NCBI RefSeq assembly: GCF_046224405.1
Contig: NZ_JBJXRK010000009.1
Coordinates: 11,272-75,271, forward strand
Reading direction: 5' to 3'
DNA length: 64,000 bases
Origin: Gudongella sp046224405
GTDB lineage: Bacteria > Bacillota > Clostridia > Tissierellales > Tissierellaceae
The notes under the pieces are model-generated. The model searched no databases and was not told the DNA's origin. It worked only from the letters and a program-made list of their open reading frames with translations. Position 1 is the first letter of the stretch; every line of letters starts with the position of its first letter. This document shows positions 35,627 to 43,465 of the stretch, piece after piece. The position numbers were made by a program, and so were the translations under genes.

Positions 35627-36682
35627 CTATAGCACCGAGGAGCCATATCTCTCGGCAAGCATATTCAGCTTTTCCACAACCTCCACATCAACAGGCACTC
35701 CCTTGGACATTCTTTCCTCCATAACATTTTGTTCTATCTCTCCTGCCATGTAGATATTATTGTCCCCTTTAGGAGTCAGTGATTTGATCTTTTCTATTGT
35801 CTTGTCTACATCCTGCTTGTATTCATCCACATCCATAAAGTTCTCAATATCAATTGCCAGGAAAAGATGACTTGTTTTTGAAGGACCACTCATGTCTGTA
35901 ATATTTTTGACTTCACCGGTCATACAGGTCTTTGTCAAAAGTCCCGTCATCAAATCAACTATCAACGAAAGTCCTGAACCCTTTACTCCACCAATGGGAA
36001 CTAGACTCCCCTCAAGTGCTTCATTGGGGTCTGTTGTTGGATTTCCATCCTTATCCAAGCCCCAATCACTGGGGATTTCCTTGTTTTGCATTGCAGAAAT
36101 CCTAATTTTCCCTCTAGCTACTGTGGACATGGACATATCCAGAACAATAGGTTTGCCTACCTTAGCTGGTACTGCCACCGTGAGGGGATTTGTTCCCAGG
36201 AGAGGTGTCTTTGTTCCAAATGGTGCAATTGCGGGGGATGCATTTGTCATAACCAATCCAATCATATCTTCCTTGGATGCCAACATGGAGAAGTATGAAG
36301 CCACTCCAAAATGATTGGAATCCTTGACTGTTACCATTCCTATACCGTAAACTCTAGCTATGTTGATTGCTTCCTTCATTGCCTTGTATCCTGCAATCTG
36401 TCCCATTCCATTGTCTGCATCCAGCATGCCTACCGCAGGTGCCTTCATTTTTTTGAATTTCATATCTGCGTTTTGATTGACTACTCCATTCTCCATTCTT
36501 TGGATATATGTAGGCAGCCTAACGATTCCATGGGATTTTATGTTTCTCAGTTCGGCAAAGAGTAGTGTGTCGGTTATGATTTCAGCATCTTGAACACTCA
36601 TTCCTGCCTTTGTAAGCATGTCTATGCTAAACTCCTTTAGTGTTTCCACCTCATATATAATAGGTTTATCCAAGTTTTTCAT
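35627..36682 (-). CDS. Malate/L-lactate (LDH2/ComC) family dehydrogenase
   Basis: 351-residue NAD(P)-dependent oxidoreductase of the type-2 malate/lactate family, which also holds sulfolactate, ureidoglycolate and diketogulonate enzymes. Motifs: ELRNIKSHGIVRLPTYI (about 49-65), DADNGMGQIAGY (near 93), KDSNHFGVASYF (near 119), PLLGTNPLTVAVP (near 161) and GGVKGSGLSLIVD (near 232). The ATG directly abuts AAAGGGG, so the TTG three codons later is a possible real start. Last gene of the second sigma-54 operon, 20 bases after malic enzyme. Confidence 0.9.
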   Translation of the reverse strand: MKNLDKPIIYEVETLKEFSIDMLTKAGMSVQDAEIITDTLLFAELRNIKSHGIVRLPTYIQRMENGVVNQNADMKFKKMKAPAVGMLDADNGMGQIAGYKAMKEAINIARVYGIGMVTVKDSNHFGVASYFSMLASKEDMIGLVMTNASPAIAPFGTKTPLLGTNPLTVAVPAKVGKPIVLDMSMSTVARGKIRISAMQNKEIPSDWGLDKDGNPTTDPNEALEGSLVPIGGVKGSGLSLIVDLMTGLLTKTCMTGEVKNITDMSGPSKTSHLFLAIDIENFMDVDEYKQDVDKTIEKIKSLTPKGDNNIYMAGEIEQNVMEERMSKGVPVDVEVVEKLNMLAERYGSSVL

Positions 36683-36702
36683 CCCCTTTGCCTAATCTTT
36701 AC

Positions 36703-37878
36703 CTACAGTCTGGCTACTCCCGTATCTCTGGCCGCTTTTGCCACCGCTTCAGCGATTGCGGGTCTTACTCTTTTATCAAATGGCATTGGTATTATATAGT
36801 CTTCCTTAAGGTCTTCATCTGATATAAGCCCCGCCAGTGCATTTGCTGCGGCTACTTTCATTTCTTCATTTATTTCTGATGCCCTTACATCAAAGGTACC
36901 TCTAAACACTCCTGGGAATGCCAAGACGTTGTTTATCTGGTTTGGATAGTCTGACCTTCCTGTACCCACCACTCGGGCTCCGGCTTTCTTGGCAAGTTCA
37001 GGATCGATTTCCGGAACTGGATTTGCCATGGCAAATATTATCGGATCCTTATTCATGGATTTGACCATTTCCTCTGTAAGGATGTTTGCCTGAGATACTC
37101 CTATGAATACGTCCGCTTCCTTCATGGCATCGGCAAGGCTACCACTCTTTAACTCTCTGTTAGTGATTTCAGCCATTTCTTCCTTTGCCCAGTTCATTCC
37201 TTCTTCTCTACCTTGATAGATTATTCCGGACCTGTCAACCATGAGCATATCCCCTACCCCTAGGTTTAGGATGATCTTTGCTATTGCTACACCGGCTGCT
37301 CCAGCTCCGTTAATCACTATTTTCAACTCTTCCATTTTCTTTCCTGTCAATCTCAGTGCGTTCATAAGTCCAGCCAAAACTATTATTGCTGTACCATGCT
37401 GATCATCGTGAAATACCGGTATGGAAAGCTTTTCCTTAAGCTTGTTTTCTATTTCAAAGCATCTTGGTGCTGATATATCTTCAAGGTTTATTCCCCCAAA
37501 TACAGGTTCAATCATTGTTACTATGTTTACTATCTCATCGGGATCCTTCGTCTCTACACAGATTGGAAATGCATCCACCCCTCCAAATTCCTTGAATAGT
37601 ACAGCCTTTCCTTCCATTACCGGTAATGAGGCACTGGCTCCTATATCTCCAAGGCCGAGAACTGCGGATCCGTCTGACACAACTGCAACCATGTTTCCCT
37701 TTGATGTATAATCATATACTGTATTCTTATCCTTGAAAATCTCTTTGCAGGGCTCCGCAACTCCAGGTGTGTATGCCAGGCTTAGGCTTTCCTTGTCGTT
37801 TACTTTGACCTTGCTTTCCACATTGAGTTTTCCTTTGTTGTCCTTATGTAGCTTTAGTGCATCATCTCTTAATGACAT
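36703..37878 (-). CDS. NAD(P)-dependent malic enzyme
   Basis: Oxidatively decarboxylates malate to pyruvate. 391 residues, the short bacterial form. Start set at the MSLRDDALKLH methionine, the usual N terminus; an ATG four codons earlier also exists. Motifs: SLAYTPGVAEPCKEI (near 34), SDGSAVLGLGDIGASASLPV (near 71-90), VFHDDQHGTAIIVLAGL (near 155) and a Rossmann VINGAGAAGVAIAKI (near 188). It lies 13 bases after fumarase beta, giving a direct fumarate to malate to pyruvate route. Confidence 0.96.
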   Translation of the reverse strand: MSLRDDALKLHKDNKGKLNVESKVKVNDKESLSLAYTPGVAEPCKEIFKDKNTVYDYTSKGNMVAVVSDGSAVLGLGDIGASASLPVMEGKAVLFKEFGGVDAFPICVETKDPDEIVNIVTMIEPVFGGINLEDISAPRCFEIENKLKEKLSIPVFHDDQHGTAIIVLAGLMNALRLTGKKMEELKIVINGAGAAGVAIAKIILNLGVGDMLMVDRSGIIYQGREEGMNWAKEEMAEITNRELKSGSLADAMKEADVFIGVSQANILTEEMVKSMNKDPIIFAMANPVPEIDPELAKKAGARVVGTGRSDYPNQINNVLAFPGVFRGTFDVRASEINEEMKVAAANALAGLISDEDLKEDYIIPMPFDKRVRPAIAEAVAKAARDTGVARL

Positions 37879-37891
37879 TATCAACACCATC

Positions 37892-38440
37892 CTATTTTTT
37901 GTATTGTTCTTTTCCTATTTTATAAAGGTCGTTCCCTTGGCTGTCTATTATCACTGTCACGGGAAAATCCTCAACCCTTAGCTTGTATATTGCCTCTGCT
38001 CCAAGGTCTGGAAATGCTATTACCTCCGCCTCCTTTATGGCTTCTGCCAGAAGAGCTCCTGCACCACCGATGGCAGCAAAATATACCCCGGTATGCTTTA
38101 TGATGGAATCAACTACCGCCTGGTTTCTTAGGCCTTTTCCGATCATTCCCCTTAATCCGTGGTCCATAAGCTTGGGAGTGTAGGCATCCATCCTACCGCT
38201 TGTTGTGGGGCCCGCCGATCCTATTGCCTGTCCTGGCTTTGCTGGACAGGGTCCTACGTAGTATATTGTCTGATCCCTTAAATCCATGGGGAGACCTTCG
38301 CCTTTGTCTATCATATCTGCCAATCTTTTGTGGGCGGCATCTCTTCCAGTGTAAATGATTCCATTGAGCAGAACTCTATCCCCAGCCTTTAGGTCCTTGA
38401 CCGCTTCTTCAGTCAAAGGTGTATTTACTCTCTTAGACAT
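37892..38440 (-). CDS. Fumarate hydratase class I, beta (C-terminal) subunit
   Basis: 182 residues from the ATG after GGAGGTAGTTGAT; a longer frame would overlap the alpha gene. Hallmarks GTIYTGRDAAHK is here GIIYTGRDAAHKRL (near 28), YYVGPCPAKPGQAIGSAGPT (near 63-82), GKGLRN (near 101) and IGGAGALLAE (near 126). It forms the two-subunit oxygen-sensitive [4Fe-4S] hydratase with the upstream alpha protein. Related enzymes hydrate mesaconate or tartrate (as dehydratase), so fumarase is the likely but not only reading. Confidence 0.92.
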   Translation of the reverse strand: MSKRVNTPLTEEAVKDLKAGDRVLLNGIIYTGRDAAHKRLADMIDKGEGLPMDLRDQTIYYVGPCPAKPGQAIGSAGPTTSGRMDAYTPKLMDHGLRGMIGKGLRNQAVVDSIIKHTGVYFAAIGGAGALLAEAIKEAEVIAFPDLGAEAIYKLRVEDFPVTVIIDSQGNDLYKIGKEQYKK

Positions 38441-38456
38441 ATCAACTACCTCCAAT

Positions 38457-39302
38457 TTAAATTGTTGCTTCCAGGTGTCTAGCTGCATGACATTGGATGT
38501 TAATGGCTACTGGCATACTTGCTATGTGGGCCGGAAAGGTCTCTATATGAACCGCCAACGCTGTAGTCCTTCCACCAAAGCCCTGTGGCCCAATTCCCAG
38601 GTTGTTCACCTGCTCCAGCAGGTCTTTCTCAAGCTCAGCGATCTTCGGATTTGGATTGTGTTCCCCAATATTCCTAAGGAGGGACTGCTTGGCTATTAGG
38701 GTTGTCTTTTCAATTGTTCCACCAATTCCCACCCCTATTATTATTGGAGGGCATGGGTTTGATCCTGCCTTTTCCACTGTATCCAGAACAAATTTCCTAA
38801 TTCCCTCTACCCCATCCGATGGCTTTAGCATGGCAAGGGCACTCATGTTCTCACTTCCGCCACCTTTGGGTGCCAATATCATTTTCACCTTGTCTCCTGG
38901 TACAATCTTTGTATGAATTATTGCTGGGGTGTTGTCTCCTAGATTCTTTCTCTCCATGAAGGGATCATCCACTGTGGATTTTCTTAAGTATCCTTTCTCA
39001 TAGCCTCTTCTTACGCCTTCATTTATCGCATCGTTCAGTTCCCCTCCAATAAGCCTTACCTCCTGACCTAATTCAAGGAATAGAACTGCCAATCCAGTAT
39101 CCTGGCAAATGGGTACGTTTTTCGTTCTGGCAATTTCCTGGTTTTTCAGGATGTCCTGTAGTATTTCCTTTCCCAATGGTGATTCTTCACCTTCCAACGC
39201 ATCTTCAAGAGCCTTTTTTACATCCTCTGGAAGATAATAGTTGGAGTCTATACAAAGTTTCTCTACCACATCTGTTATTTCAGATACATTGACCTCTCTC
39301 AT
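38457..39302 (-). CDS. Fumarate hydratase class I, alpha (N-terminal) subunit
   Basis: 281 residues with the iron-sulfur binding and catalytic regions PICQDTGLAVLFLELG (near 58), GGGSENMSALAML (near 146), NPCPPIIIGVGIGGT (near 182) and GIGPQGFGGRTTALAV (near 244). Full length. GGAAGAG precedes the ATG. Forms a heteromer with the next gene. The substrate could be fumarate or a related unsaturated dicarboxylate. Confidence 0.93.
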   Translation of the reverse strand: MREVNVSEITDVVEKLCIDSNYYLPEDVKKALEDALEGEESPLGKEILQDILKNQEIARTKNVPICQDTGLAVLFLELGQEVRLIGGELNDAINEGVRRGYEKGYLRKSTVDDPFMERKNLGDNTPAIIHTKIVPGDKVKMILAPKGGGSENMSALAMLKPSDGVEGIRKFVLDTVEKAGSNPCPPIIIGVGIGGTIEKTTLIAKQSLLRNIGEHNPNPKIAELEKDLLEQVNNLGIGPQGFGGRTTALAVHIETFPAHIASMPVAINIQCHAARHLEATI

Positions 39303-39329
39303 ATAACTCTTCCTTTCGTAATAGAACTA

Positions 39330-39363
39330 TCTCTCCTGTAAGACTTCAGTCAAACAGGAGAGA
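39330..39363 (-). terminator. Hairpin between the TIM-barrel gene and fumarase alpha
   Basis: TCTCTCCTGT-(14-base loop)-ACAGGAGAGA, perfect 10-bp arms, no strong T tail. It may stabilise the first-gene mRNA or partly terminate. Confidence 0.6.
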
Positions 39364-39382
39364 CAATTGTTTTTCTATGCTG

Positions 39383-40294
39383 TTAATCGGCTATCTGTGG
39401 TTCAGCCTCTCCAGCTTTCAGTTGTATGGCTTCGGGATAGTATCTCTTGACCATTTCCAGGACTATGGATGCTTGTCTAGCCATATCTATTCCGTTTGAA
39501 GCTGTAGTCAACTGTCCATGACCGGATACGCATGAGTTTCCTGTCTTAAGATATACTGGCGCACAGCATCTTACCATTTCAGGAGCTTCGTAGACTCTTA
39601 TGAATCCCCCTGATCCCGGTGGATTATCTGTATGTAGGTCAAGTGGTACATCTACCGTTTGTCTTAAAGCTGCCAGCATTGGTATCGAAAGGTCTCTTAC
39701 AGGGTTTATTGAATCAGCACCCAAATCCTGGAGTAATTTAAAGCTTGCTGGATTTCCCTGCCCATTGTGTGCAGAGTTCTTGAATTTCATATCTGCTGGT
39801 AGTTCACCCATTTTCCTTGCTTCATCGAGTACCCAAAGCATTCCTTCGTCGTACACTATAAGTCCTCTTATGCCTGCTTCAGCAATCCTTTTTGCATCTT
39901 CAAGAGCTCTTGCAACCTGCTCCTGACCCCTAAGCCTGTATGCTATTACTCTTCCCTGCTCGCTAAGTCTGGTGGCACTTGTATCATAAGCTGCTCTGGG
40001 TCCGATTGACATATTAAGACCTGATCCATGTGCCTTGCATATGGCAGCATATTCCTTTAGCTCGGAAAATGTATGTCTGAAAGCTCCGTAGGTCTCATCA
40101 ACTCTGTTGATCTGAACCCCTAGTTTTTCCGCTTCCTCTATCAGCGCTTTACAGGCCACTGCTGTATTGATTGTTGGAACCTCAATACCGAAATGCGCTC
40201 CTCCTGGGAACCTTTTCTCAGAAGTCGGACAGTCAAATGCATCACCATCTGGCAAGCCAATCTTAACCAAAAACTCTCTAGTTTTCTCCATCAT
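39383..40294 (-). CDS. TIM-barrel protein of unknown function, U32-peptidase-like
   Basis: 303 residues, first gene of the fumarase operon. Alternating beta-alpha pattern with FGIEVPTINTAVACKAL (near 36), ETYGAFRHTFSELKEY (near 63), NMSIGPRAAYDTSATRLSEQ (near 94-113), RLRGQEQVARALEDAKR, LIVYDEGMLWVL (near 144), FKNSAHNGQGNPASFKLL (near 168) and DLHTDNPPGSGGFIRVYEAPE (quoted in part: HTDNPPGSGG near 218). I have seen this conserved family in actinobacteria and clostridia, sometimes labelled peptidase U32, but know no experimental function. Ser/His/Asp-rich loops at barrel ends suggest an enzyme, perhaps metal-dependent. Confidence 0.8.
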   Translation of the reverse strand: MMEKTREFLVKIGLPDGDAFDCPTSEKRFPGGAHFGIEVPTINTAVACKALIEEAEKLGVQINRVDETYGAFRHTFSELKEYAAICKAHGSGLNMSIGPRAAYDTSATRLSEQGRVIAYRLRGQEQVARALEDAKRIAEAGIRGLIVYDEGMLWVLDEARKMGELPADMKFKNSAHNGQGNPASFKLLQDLGADSINPVRDLSIPMLAALRQTVDVPLDLHTDNPPGSGGFIRVYEAPEMVRCCAPVYLKTGNSCVSGHGQLTTASNGIDMARQASIVLEMVKRYYPEAIQLKAGEAEPQIAD

Positions 40295-40361
40295 TTCAAA
40301 TTACCTCCAGTAAATTTTTAGTAACTAATTTCAACACTTTCAAATTTAAACTAAGACTTCT

Positions 40362-40377
40362 CCATTTCCGGAAATGG
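40362..40377. promoter_or_regulatory. Perfect 16-bp palindrome in the second operon's 5' UTR
   Basis: CCATTTCCGGAAATGG lies about 20-35 bases after the predicted sigma-54 start and 68 bases before the first ATG. It looks like a protein operator. A half-site GAAATGG occurs at 35535-35541 upstream of the other sigma-54 promoter. Confidence 0.5.
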
Positions 40378-40406
40378 TACGCCTTTATAACGTTGCCATT
40401 AATATA

Positions 40407-40423
40407 AGCAATTTATGTGCCAA
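40407..40423 (-). promoter_or_regulatory. Sigma-54 promoter of the fumarase-malic enzyme operon
   Basis: Minus strand TTGGCACATAAATTGCT, full consensus with GG at 40420-40421 and GC at 40408-40409, 10 bases apart. Expected start near 40396, 100 bases before the first gene. Confidence 0.9.
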
Positions 40424-40536
40424 AATCTTTATTGACGTCCTTGATTAAAATTATTTTTTATATCCTTCTTTGAGATTACTGAATTTTCAGGCTTTAACGC
40501 TCTCAGATATTTATGGAAATTAAATATATCTTCCTC

Positions 40537-40551
40537 TGATAAGATTTATCA
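40537..40551. promoter_or_regulatory. Candidate enhancer inverted repeat upstream of the sigma-54 promoter
   Basis: TGATAA-ATC-TTATCA on the minus strand, about 115 bases upstream of the -24 box, adjacent to the trpS terminator. Position suits an activator site; sequence support is weak because the area is AT-rich. Confidence 0.3.
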
Positions 40552-40555
40552 AAAA

Positions 40556-40607
40556 GTAAAAAAAGCAGAACCTTTTCACATTGAAATGCTGAATTGAAGT
40601 TCCGCTT
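40556..40607 (-). terminator. Rho-independent terminator of trpS
   Basis: Stem AAGCGGAACTT with AGGTTCTGCTT (11 pairs, two G-U) around a longer loop, followed by seven T on the minus strand. It starts 20 bases after the trpS stop. Confidence 0.8.
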
Positions 40608-40626
40608 TGTTTTTTGAAAATTAAAT

Positions 40627-41622
40627 CTAGCCTCTTGGTACAAAGCCTATCTTTTTGTATACTTTCCTTAAGGTTTTTCTCGCTTTTGATTCAGCCTTGT
40701 TGGCACCTTCAGAATATACTTTTTCGAGAAAGTCCTTGTTGTCTAGATATTGTTGGTATCTTGTCTGAATTGGGTCAAGAGCATCTATTACAACCTCTGC
40801 AAGCTCTGATTTGAATACTCCATATCCTTTTCCACTGTACAACTTAATTATTTCATCAACACTCATGCCAGATAGAACTGAATGTATATTTATTAAATTC
40901 TTTATTCCAGGTTGTTCATCCGTGTAATTGACACTACCAATACAGTCGGTCACTGCACGTTTAATTTTCCTCGCAATCTGGTCCTTGCTGTCCTGCAATA
41001 GTATATATGCGTTGGTATCGCTGTCCGACTTGCTCATCTTTGCCACCGGATCCTGTAGGCTCATAATTCTTGCTCCAAATTCCTTTATCAGTGGTTCGGG
41101 TACTGTAAACGTATCACTATATCTACTGTTAAATCTTTCGGCCAGGTCTCTTGAAAGCTCAAGATGTTGCTTCTGGTCTTCCCCCACAGGGACAAAATCA
41201 GCCTGATACAATAGTATATCTGCTGCCATTAGCACCGGATAGGTGAACAGCCCTGCATTAAGGTTTTCATCTGATTTTTTTGACTTCTCTTTGAATTGAG
41301 TCATCCTGTTTAACTGGCCCATATAGGTTATGGTATTTAGTACCCATGACAGCTCAGCATGTGCTGGAACATGTGATTGAATAAACAATGTTGACTTATC
41401 TGGATCAATTCCACTTGCCATATACATGGCTAAAACATCTAATGTGTTTTTCCTAAGGTTTTTCGGGACCTGAGGGATTGTGATAGCATGCATATCAACC
41501 ACACAGTAGTTACAGTCATATTCATCCTGCAGCTCAGTAAAATTTCTCAAGGCACCAATATAGTTGCCTATAGTCAGTGCTCCAGATGGCTGTACCCCAC
41601 TGAATACAATTTTCTTTTCCAT
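40627..41622 (-). CDS. trpS: Tryptophan--tRNA ligase
   Basis: Charges tRNA-Trp. 331 residues, normal for the short bacterial enzyme. The HIGH-like motif is SGALTIGNYIGAL (about 14-26) and the KMSKS loop is VAKMSKSDSDTN (near 193). The specificity region DMHAITIP is near 43. GGGAGGATG precedes the start by a suitable distance. A tryptophan T-box lies upstream. Confidence 0.97.
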   Translation of the reverse strand: MEKKIVFSGVQPSGALTIGNYIGALRNFTELQDEYDCNYCVVDMHAITIPQVPKNLRKNTLDVLAMYMASGIDPDKSTLFIQSHVPAHAELSWVLNTITYMGQLNRMTQFKEKSKKSDENLNAGLFTYPVLMAADILLYQADFVPVGEDQKQHLELSRDLAERFNSRYSDTFTVPEPLIKEFGARIMSLQDPVAKMSKSDSDTNAYILLQDSKDQIARKIKRAVTDCIGSVNYTDEQPGIKNLINIHSVLSGMSVDEIIKLYSGKGYGVFKSELAEVVIDALDPIQTRYQQYLDNKDFLEKVYSEGANKAESKARKTLRKVYKKIGFVPRG

Positions 41623-41639
41623 AAATAATCATCCTCCCT

Positions 41640-41865
41640 GAAATATAAAAACCCTTCATCTCATTGATAAAGAGACGAAGGGTTTTCCGCGTTGCCACTC
41701 TTCTTGCATTTCTGCCAGCTTGGTTCCCTGTAAGGGTGGATACCCTTGCCCTACTTTTTCAGGCAATGCTCAGGAGCCCATTCACTGCTTATCCCCGTCG
41801 AATTTGCACCACCATCGACTCTCTGTAGGGTATTACACAGATACTATTCTCCTTCAGCTTCTATA
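41640..41865 (-). ncRNA. T-box leader, tryptophan (specifier UGG)
   Basis: Antiterminator motif GAGTGGCAACGCGG at about 41687-41700 (the GGCAACGCG variant), then terminator AAAACCCTTCGTCTC...GAGATGAAGGGTTTTT. The specifier TGG at 41778-41780 is preceded by GAA and followed by nine bases ending in GAG. Stem I begins near CAGAGAGTCG (41825). UGG codes Trp, matching the gene. Confidence 0.94.
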
Positions 41866-41871
41866 TCTCAT

Positions 41872-41899
41872 ATTATACTACAATAATTGGGTTTGTAAA
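41872..41899 (-). promoter_or_regulatory. Sigma-A promoter of the trpS T-box
   Basis: TTTACA (41894-41899), 16 bases, TATAAT (41872-41877). The 64 bases beyond, to the alcohol dehydrogenase stop, show nothing else. Confidence 0.75.
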
Positions 41900-41963
41900 C
41901 ATCAATCCCACTCAACCAGTCATATTCCAAACCTAAACCTCATTTTCTATTATCACACAGGGA

Positions 41964-43121
41964 TTATCTCCTGTCCTCATAAGCTTTTCTAAACAGTTGA
42001 ATATATGTTTCTTTATCCACTTTTCTTGGATTGCTTGCATTTGAACCGTTTTCAACTGACATCTCAGCAAGCCTTTCAAAATCATCCGGGTCAATATCAA
42101 GAGAGCTCAGTCCTGGAAGGCCAATTTCTTCTGATAGCTCCTTTATATATTCTATCCCCTTCTCTGCAGCACTTCTGTCGTTGCTGTCATCTATTCCCAT
42201 TGCTCTGGCAATTCTAGCATATTTGTACTCGCACTCCGGAAGATTATATTCCATTACGTATGGCAGCAATATTGAGTTACACAGTCCGTGTGGAGCGTCA
42301 TAAAGGCTGCCAAGGGCTTCTGCCATACAATGTACAGATGCAACATCTGAATGGCTGAAGGATAGTCCTCCCATTAAACTACCCATCATCATATTATCTC
42401 TGGCCTCCAGATCATCACCCTTACTGACCGCTCTAGATAGGCTTGAAACTATATACTCAACTGCATATAGCCCAATTGCTTCAGCTATTGGTTCAGTGCA
42501 ATTGGCTGTGTAACCCTCAATAGCATGTGTCAAGGCATCCATACCTGTTGATGCAGTAATCAAAGATGGGACACTAATGGTAAGCTCCGGATCCAGAATT
42601 GCTGTTTTCGCTGCTATGTATGGGCTTTTCACTGTGAATTTGAAGTTCCTGTCTGTATCCGTAATCACTGATGAGAATGTTACTTCACTACCTGTTCCAG
42701 CTGTTGTCGGTATTGTAATCAAGGGCATGCAGTCTTCCCCTATCTTGTTTTTACCTTGATAATCACGAATTCTTCCACCCTGTCTGGAAATCACAGCAGC
42801 ACCTTTTGCCGCATCCATGGGACTTCCTCCCCCAAAGGCAACGAAGGTATCAATATCATTTTCCCCAGCAGTTTTTGCACATTCCTCAACAATGTAATCC
42901 TTTGGATTAGCTTCAATATCATCAAAAACCATATAGTCATACCCTCCATGATTCATAATGTCTTCAAGCTTGCTTAGCAATCCGGATTTTGCTATACCTT
43001 TGTCAGTAATTATCATAATTTTCTTTGCTTTAATGTTCCTCAACTCTTCCTCTAGTAAATTAATGGATCCCGCTCCATATATTATTTTTGTCGGCAAAAT
43101 AAAATCAAACATCTCAATCAA
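41964..43121 (-). CDS. Iron-containing alcohol dehydrogenase
   Basis: 385-residue group III alcohol dehydrogenase, interconverting an alcohol and aldehyde with NAD(P)H. N-terminal LPTKIIYGAGSINLL, nucleotide motif GGGSPMDAAKGAAVI (near 97), TTAGTGSEVT (near 139), and metal ligands in DALTHAIEGY (near 195) and the C-terminal region with DAPHGLCN (near 275). TTG start, since GGAGGG is 7 bases before it and too far from the inner ATG. It follows a DUF2007 gene; no pathway partner is evident. Confidence 0.92.
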   Translation of the reverse strand: MIEMFDFILPTKIIYGAGSINLLEEELRNIKAKKIMIITDKGIAKSGLLSKLEDIMNHGGYDYMVFDDIEANPKDYIVEECAKTAGENDIDTFVAFGGGSPMDAAKGAAVISRQGGRIRDYQGKNKIGEDCMPLITIPTTAGTGSEVTFSSVITDTDRNFKFTVKSPYIAAKTAILDPELTISVPSLITASTGMDALTHAIEGYTANCTEPIAEAIGLYAVEYIVSSLSRAVSKGDDLEARDNMMMGSLMGGLSFSHSDVASVHCMAEALGSLYDAPHGLCNSILLPYVMEYNLPECEYKYARIARAMGIDDSNDRSAAEKGIEYIKELSEEIGLPGLSSLDIDPDDFERLAEMSVENGSNASNPRKVDKETYIQLFRKAYEDRR

Positions 43122-43154
43122 GTCAATCCCTCCAATTTATTTTTGAATTATTTA

Positions 43155-43172
43155 CTCCAGCTAGAGCTGGAG
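43155..43172. terminator. Perfect palindrome between DUF2007 and alcohol dehydrogenase genes
   Basis: CTCCAGCTAGAGCTGGAG, 18-bp perfect palindrome. T-rich sequence follows only on the plus strand; on the minus strand it may be a weak terminator of the DUF2007 gene or an mRNA stabiliser. Confidence 0.5.
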
Positions 43173-43190
43173 CATTTTTCTTATATTCAA

Positions 43191-43433
43191 TCACTCTAGA
43201 TCTTCACCAACAATTGGACTAATAAGCTCTATCGACCTTTCAAGGTCTCTACTGTCTATCAATATATGAGTCAGAAAAGGTGAGCTTCCAGTCAGTATTC
43301 TCATGTAGCTTCCTGATCCCTTGTTTTTGACGATAAATGGAATTTTGTTATCTTCCAGAATCGCAGTAATCATGTTCATTTCAAACTCGTTCTCAACTGT
43401 CCTCAGTACCACTAGATCAACATTGTCTGTCAT
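43191..43433 (-). CDS. DUF2007 family small protein
   Basis: 80 residues. The fold signature is LVVLRTVENEFEMNMITAIL then IPFIVKN and ILIDSRDLERSIELI, as in DUF2007 (putative signal-transducing) proteins. These small ferredoxin-like proteins have no firm function. It is 32 bases after the diguanylate cyclase gene and probably on the same transcript. Confidence 0.8.
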   Translation of the reverse strand: MTDNVDLVVLRTVENEFEMNMITAILEDNKIPFIVKNKGSGSYMRILTGSSPFLTHILIDSRDLERSIELISPIVGEDLE

Positions 43434-43465
43434 CAGTTTACCTCCCTACCCTATAATGGGTTATT

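Noticed and set aside
38441..38488. N-terminal extension of fumarase beta to 38488
   Set aside because: It overlaps the alpha gene's end and lacks a ribosome site; ATG at 38440 follows GGAGG.
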